Made by a program: the position numbers and the translations under genes. From UMGS363 sp051881815 (GTDB lineage Bacteria; Bacillota; Clostridia; Oscillospirales; Ruminococcaceae): a stretch of DNA of 8,663 bases. Where the stretch lies: the NCBI GenBank assembly GCA_051881815.1, contig JBJEQP010000094.1, positions 1 to 8,663 of the forward strand, given 5' to 3'. The notes under the pieces are model-generated. The model did no database searches. It was given only the letters and a program-made list of their open reading frames with translations, and was not told the DNA's origin. Positions 6,191-8,663 of this stretch are shown one piece after another (the stretch's first letter is position 1; each line of letters opens with the position of its first letter).

Positions 6191-7144
6191 ATGAACAAGA
6201 CGCCCACGCAGCTTAACAACATTATTGAGGGCACAAATTTTAAAGCTCAATACGACCAGTCCTGTAAAAAGATACTGGCAAATAAAGAAATAACCGCTCG
6301 TATTTTGAAGGGTGTTGTTTCCGAATACAAGGACTGTACTATTCCAGAAATAATATCATATATAAGCGATATTGAGGTGGGAGAAGCGCCTGTCGATATT
6401 GATACTATTCCCCCATCTGTTGCTTTGGAAAACAATGAGGATATTGCTTTGAACGAAGGGGTACGCTCCTACGATTTAAAGTTCACCTCTGCAGCTCCTG
6501 GTGATGATGGCAAGAAAATCAGCCTTATCATTAATATTGAAGCACAAAGGAAATTCAATCCAGGGTATTCTCTGGTAAAACGAGGCATATATTATTGCTG
6601 CCGATTGGTTTCTTCCGAATACGGTACGGTATTTTACAAGTCCGATTATGATAAGCTTCAAAAGGTATATTCTATATGGATATGTACCAATCCTAATGAT
6701 GCTCACAGAAATACTGTTACACAATACAGTATGTCAGAGAAAATGTTATACGGCTCTGATGTAAACGAAAAGCAGGAAAACTATGATATTCTATCCTTAA
6801 TAATGGTTTGTCTGGACAGTGAAAATATCTCATCGGATAATTCGCTGTTAGAATTATTATCCACTATATTCTCTTCGCAATTAGCGGCCAGAGAAAAGAA
6901 GGAAATTCTGGAGAAAAAATTCAGCATCCCTATGAATACAGAAATCAACGAGGAGGTTGAGGCTATGTGCAATCTTAGTGAGAATATTTATGAGAAAGGC
7001 AAGGAAGATTTACTCTATCAAATAATTCAGAGCAAAATCCGCGGCAACGCCTCAAACGATGCTATATACAACGAACTCAAGGAGTTTGGTGTTTCAAAGG
7101 AGTTTATTGAAAAAATACGTAATGAAATGAACACATCGGAATGA
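6191..7144 (+). CDS. rpn: Rpn-family PD-(D/E)XK nuclease (RpnL-like toxin / 'transposase')
   Basis: A 317-residue protein of the Rpn (recombination-promoting nuclease, COG5464) family, often labelled PD-(D/E)XK transposase. The N-terminus NFKAQYDQSCKKILANKE (16-33) is typical of Clostridia members. The nuclease core shows D95 (VRSYDLKF), then E117-A-Q119 (IINIEAQ), the D / ExQ form of the motif, followed by GIYYCCRLVSS. Characterised Rpn proteins are DNA endonucleases that act against phage and are inhibited by a separately translated C-terminal fragment. Here an internal AGGAGG-N8-ATG in the same frame would make such a fragment from residue 259. The start at 6191 follows GGGAAGTGAT at normal spacing. 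It lies behind the ars terminator as its own unit. The tail is duplicated downstream as a separate gene. Length is full and the catalytic residues are intact, so it is probably active. Confidence 0.85.
   Translation: MNKTPTQLNNIIEGTNFKAQYDQSCKKILANKEITARILKGVVSEYKDCTIPEIISYISDIEVGEAPVDIDTIPPSVALENNEDIALNEGVRSYDLKFTSAAPGDDGKKISLIINIEAQRKFNPGYSLVKRGIYYCCRLVSSEYGTVFYKSDYDKLQKVYSIWICTNPNDAHRNTVTQYSMSEKMLYGSDVNEKQENYDILSLIMVCLDSENISSDNSLLELLSTIFSSQLAAREKKEILEKKFSIPMNTEINEEVEAMCNLSENIYEKGKEDLLYQIIQSKIRGNASNDAIYNELKEFGVSKEFIEKIRNEMNTSE
6965..7144 (+). CDS. Intragenic RpnS-like small protein within rpn
   Basis: The last 59 residues of the Rpn protein (from M259) can be translated alone. AGGAGG (6951-6956) is a perfect Shine-Dalgarno sequence 8 nt before an in-frame ATG at 6965, and it sits in the middle of a coding region. 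In the studied Rpn systems the small C-terminal product binds and silences the full-length nuclease and contains a helix made of four-residue repeats. Here the repeat region is minimal: a single unit, GKED, at residues 12-15 of the small protein. A highly similar tail is found as a free gene at 7175-7426 with the same start context, which strengthens the case that this ATG is used. Separate translation is inferred from sequence only. Confidence 0.65.
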   Translation: MCNLSENIYEKGKEDLLYQIIQSKIRGNASNDAIYNELKEFGVSKEFIEKIRNEMNTSE

Positions 7145-7174
7145 TTTGTCGTCTTTATCACAGAGGTTGAAGCT

Positions 7175-7426
7175 ATGTGCAATCTGAGTGAGAATATTTA
7201 TGAAAAAGGTATTGAAAAGGGCATTGAAAAGGTTATTGAACTGGGTAGAGAACTGGGTATTGAACTGGGTAGAGAACTTGGAAAAGAAATTATGCTTCGC
7301 CAAATTATTCAGAGCAAAATCCGCAGCAATTCCTCAGACGATGATATATACAACGAACTCAAGGAGTTTGGCGTTTCAATTGACCTTATCGAAAAAATAC
7401 GCACCGAAACGAGCGTTTATCAATAG
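7175..7426 (+). CDS. Stand-alone RpnS-like antitoxin candidate with expanded tetrapeptide repeats
   Basis: An 83-residue protein colinear with the last 59 residues of the upstream Rpn. The first 11 residues (MCNLSENIYEK) are identical, as are the blocks QIIQSKIR and IYNELKEFGVS. The C-terminal 15 residues diverge. The 24-residue length difference equals exactly six extra four-residue units in the G-x-E-[KLI] repeat at residues 12-39, predicted to form a long charged helix. The start ATG has AGAGG (7162-7166) at the same 8-nt spacing as the intragenic site. The gene lies 30 nt after the rpn stop, in the same frame, so the two should share a transcript. Likely role: an extra or cross-specific inhibitor of Rpn. 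Alternatives are a leftover tail of a deleted second rpn gene, or a non-functional duplicate. Many differences from the parent tail are synonymous, which suggests the protein sequence was under selection for some time. Confidence 0.7.
   Translation: MCNLSENIYEKGIEKGIEKVIELGRELGIELGRELGKEIMLRQIIQSKIRSNSSDDDIYNELKEFGVSIDLIEKIRTETSVYQ
7208..7291 (+). repeat. Seven 12-nt tandem repeat units coding G-x-E-[KLI]
   Basis: Seven consecutive 12-nt units encode tetrapeptides of the type GIEK, GREL, GIEL and GKEI (one unit begins with V). Within them a 17-nt stretch (GAACTGGGTAGAGAACT) occurs twice, at 7238-7254 and 7262-7278, exactly two units apart, a sign of recent slippage or unequal exchange. The number of such units is known to vary between strains in Rpn small proteins. 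Confidence 0.9.
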
Positions 7427-7450
7427 CCTGACTTTACCTAATTCAAAACG

Positions 7451-7473
7451 TACATAATAGCCCTTATTATGTA
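7451..7473. repeat. 9-bp palindromic hairpin after the stand-alone rpnS-like gene
   Basis: TACATAATA (7451-7459) and TATTATGTA (7465-7473) are perfect complements around GCCCT. It starts 25 nt after the stop codon. The second hairpin at 7491-7514 is followed by a short T run, so together they may end the Rpn transcript, but neither is a strong terminator. Confidence 0.5.
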
Positions 7474-7779
7474 TCCACGAATTAGCTACGAATCCATCTG
7501 AAAAAGTGGATTTTCTGTTCGTTATAGTAACTTGCCTACAAAAGCGCGATATTTACAAAGCCTGTAGATACGTTGTTTTTATCAGAATACTAACAATTCA
7601 TACTGTATTGACATATGACTTAAAATCCTGCGCAGACAACATTGTTCCGATTCAACTTTCATCAGCAGTTCATCCATTAAGCCTTGTAGCTATGGGGATG
7701 GCAGGTTTTGGAACTCCTTGCGTTAAGACACACGTATTAACCGCCGTGTTTATTTATCCACGAATTTATCCATAACATT

Positions 7780-7808
7780 TTGACGAATATGTATAAATGC
7801 GGCATAAT
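7780..7808 (+). promoter_or_regulatory. Rightward promoter-like pair
   Basis: TTGACG (7780-7785) and CATAAT (7803-7808) are 17 nt apart. No gene follows on this strand. Transcription would run directly into the 7840-7880 hairpin and then antisense to the recombinase gene. Confidence 0.35.
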
Positions 7809-7832
7809 GATTGCAAGCACAATTTTATTGTC

Positions 7833-7880
7833 AAAAAAACAGCTCCTCAGGCAACATTAATTTGTTAGCCTGGGGAGCTG
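7833..7880 (-). terminator. Rho-independent terminator of the recombinase gene
   Basis: Positions 7840-7852 and 7868-7880 form a 13-bp stem (CAGCTCC.. / ..GGAGCTG, one T-G pair) with a 15-nt loop. On the minus strand it is followed by seven T (7839-7833). It begins 6 nt after the recombinase stop codon. Confidence 0.92.
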
Positions 7881-7886
7881 CTTGGT

Positions 7887-8450
7887 TTAGGCGCTTAATG
7901 CTTTCAACCGTCTGTACAGAGTGCTGCGGGATATTTTTAACGCTTTCTGAAATTCAACTGCGGTGATTTCCTTGTTAACCCATTTTTTATAATACCGCTT
8001 AAACAGGTCAGAGTCAATTTCCATAGGCTGCCTGCCCTTGTACTTACCCTGACCTTTGGCAATTGCGATGCCCTCTTTCTGACGCTGCAAAGTCTGCTCA
8101 CGTTCAAGCTCGGACAATGCTGCAAACACGGAAAGCACAAAACGCCCTTGGGGAGTTGTTGTATCAATGCTTTCCTTTGCAGATACGATTTCTACGCCTT
8201 TTGACGAAAGAATATCAACAATGCTTAGCAAATCTCGAACAGAACGTGAAAGCCTTGATATGGATTCGATATAAAGTACATCACCCTCTCTGACATATTC
8301 AAGCATTTTCTTGAACTCTGGCCTGTTCGTATTCTTGCCTGAAATTTTCTCACAGAATATCTTATCAACGGCCAATGATTTCATCAATTCTTCCTGTCTT
8401 GCGGTTTCCTGTTCCTGTGTGCTGACTCTTATATAGCCTATTTTGCTCAT
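7887..8450 (-). CDS. Small serine recombinase (resolvase/invertase family)
   Basis: A 187-residue recombinase that cuts and rejoins DNA through a serine-DNA link. The catalytic domain shows YIRVSTQEQ (R8, nucleophile S10), then SGKNTNRPEF (37-46), then ESISRLSRS (62-70, with R66 and R69). The usual D of the D-R-L-x-R motif is S65, a variation seen in related small resolvases. The long E helix follows, with LSELEREQ, then KGRQP. The C-terminal helix-turn-helix is ITAVEFQKALKISRSTLYRRLK. Size and domain order match Tn3/Hin-type enzymes, not large serine integrases. The start at 8450 is preferred because GAGGTG precedes it at 6-7 nt; a longer frame from 8516 would begin inside the promoter. It is transcribed alone toward the Rpn locus. 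It may be a resolvase or invertase of a mobile element; no transposase is next to it. Confidence 0.9.
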   Translation of the reverse strand: MSKIGYIRVSTQEQETARQEELMKSLAVDKIFCEKISGKNTNRPEFKKMLEYVREGDVLYIESISRLSRSVRDLLSIVDILSSKGVEIVSAKESIDTTTPQGRFVLSVFAALSELEREQTLQRQKEGIAIAKGQGKYKGRQPMEIDSDLFKRYYKKWVNKEITAVEFQKALKISRSTLYRRLKALSA

Positions 8451-8487
8451 CTGATACACCTCACTTTCAATCATTATTGACATTGAG

Positions 8488-8516
8488 ATTATACCAAAAT
8501 AAGCGAACGCCTGCAA
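8488..8516 (-). promoter_or_regulatory. Promoter of the recombinase gene
   Basis: On the minus strand TTGCAG (8516-8511) and TATAAT (8493-8488) are 17 nt apart, predicting a short leader before the ATG at 8450. An inverted repeat TCAAT-N10-ATTGA lies just downstream (8467-8486), and GCG-AA-CGC (8503-8510) lies in the spacer. Either could be a recombinase binding (res-like) or operator half-site pair. Confidence 0.7.
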
Positions 8517-8541
8517 ACATAATTATTTGTATAGTCGAAAA

Positions 8542-8586
8542 TAAAAATCCATTGGTCTGAGATTTGCTCATTCCAATGGATTTTTA
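8542..8586. terminator. 14-bp bidirectional terminator-like hairpin
   Basis: TAAAAATCCATTGG (8542-8555) and CCAATGGATTTTTA (8573-8586) are perfect complements. Inside them TGAG (8558-8561) and CTCA (8567-8570) add four pairs around ATTTG. A and T runs on the two sides would give a T-tract in either direction. It lies upstream of the recombinase promoter, so it would end transcripts arriving from the right, or insulate two divergent units. Confidence 0.6.
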
Positions 8587-8637
8587 CATAATGGATTGTA
8601 TTAAGCTTTTATAGTAAACGACAAAAATAAATCTACA

Positions 8638-8663
8638 TTGACATAATATTTGGAATGTGATAT
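8638..8663 (+). promoter_or_regulatory. Possible rightward promoter cut by the window edge
   Basis: A perfect TTGACA (8638-8643) is followed 17 nt later by TAT (8661-8663), the first half of a -10 box, where the window ends. If the next bases complete TATAAT, a gene to the right is transcribed away from the recombinase. Confidence 0.35.

Larger units (their letters stand above)
6953..7426 (+). repeat. Tandem duplication of the rpn 3' end
   Basis: Copy 1 begins at 6953 and ends at the rpn stop (7144). Copy 2 begins at 7163 and ends at 7426. Both start with GAGGTTGA(G/A)GCTATGTGC, so the second ribosome site and four codons before the ATG (E-V-E-A) were duplicated too. The offset is 210 nt, a multiple of three. 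The copies differ by 72 nt inserted as repeat units and by scattered substitutions, of which about ten codons are changed silently. Confidence 0.85.
7427..7839. other. Gene-free stretch between the Rpn locus and the recombinase
   Basis: An open frame at 7506-7775 (plus) has no ribosome site or recognisable family and is not called. Visible structures are a 9-bp palindrome (7451-7473, TACATAATA, loop GCCCT), a weak terminator-like hairpin (7491-7514, AATCCA/TGGATT then TT), two diverged direct repeats (7455-7483 and 7738-7766) and a rightward promoter-like pair (7780-7808). Confidence 0.5.

Noticed and set aside
7548..7724. Minus-strand frame opposite the above, interrupted only by three TGA codons (possible TGA-as-Trp recoding or pseudogene)
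   Set aside because: TGA is used as a true stop by genes in this window, the frame has no recognisable family, and three stops in about 58 codons is near chance expectation.
7754..7774. Two DnaA-box-like nonamers (TTATCCACG, TTATCCATA)
   Set aside because: Imperfect, only two, and no replication gene or AT-rich unwinding pattern nearby; not enough for an origin.
7506..7775. 89-codon plus-strand open frame
   Set aside because: No ribosome site, no recognisable domain, and hydrophobic/Cys content that looks like chance translation. It also contains one of the diverged direct repeats.

Overview
The window looks like chromosomal or mobile-island DNA of a low-GC gut or rumen Clostridia member (Ruminococcus, Oscillospiraceae or Lachnospiraceae type). 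This is inferred from strong AGGAGG-type ribosome sites, TTGACA/TATAAT promoters with 17-nt spacers, AT-rich intergenic DNA and the gene families present. TGA, TAA and TAG all serve as ordinary stops. No taxon-specific marker is present, so the assignment is general.

Layout. Positions 1-180 hold a tight array of five hairpins. Read on the minus strand it resembles the scaffold of an IscB-type omega RNA (HEARO family), cut by the left edge; the gene it would serve lies outside. After about 400 nt of AT-rich DNA with a 15-bp perfect stem-loop comes a single-gene unit (650-1987, own promoter and terminator) for an AAA ATPase with a DUF4143/nuclease-like C-terminus. Positions 2313-6035 are a complete, well-punctuated arsenic-resistance operon: promoter, arsR, arsP-type permease, small 4Fe-4S ferredoxin, Cys-rich thioredoxin-fold protein, ACR3 arsenite carrier, arsC arsenate reductase, terminator. 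ArsC reduces arsenate to arsenite and ACR3 exports it. The permease probably handles (organo)arsenicals. The ferredoxin and thioredoxin-fold protein probably supply electrons or carry metalloid. ArsR senses As(III). A long RNA hairpin spans the arsR stop codon.

Positions 6191-7426 are the most interesting part. A full-length Rpn-family PD-(D/E)XK nuclease gene contains a strong in-frame internal start (AGGAGG, 8 nt, ATG at 6965) that would produce its C-terminal tail alone. A second copy of exactly that tail follows 30 nt downstream as a free-standing gene with its own Shine-Dalgarno site, enlarged by six tetrapeptide repeat units. Rpn proteins are known as antiphage toxins inhibited by an intragenic small antitoxin (RpnS). 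Here the antitoxin appears both as a gene within a gene and as a separate, repeat-expanded, diverged gene.

Positions 7427-7839 hold no convincing gene. The right end carries a minus-strand small serine recombinase (7887-8450) with its own promoter and terminator. Beyond it lies a long hairpin, then a possible rightward promoter cut by the window edge. The mix of transposon-type RNA, serine recombinase, metal resistance and defence gene suggests an accessory region.
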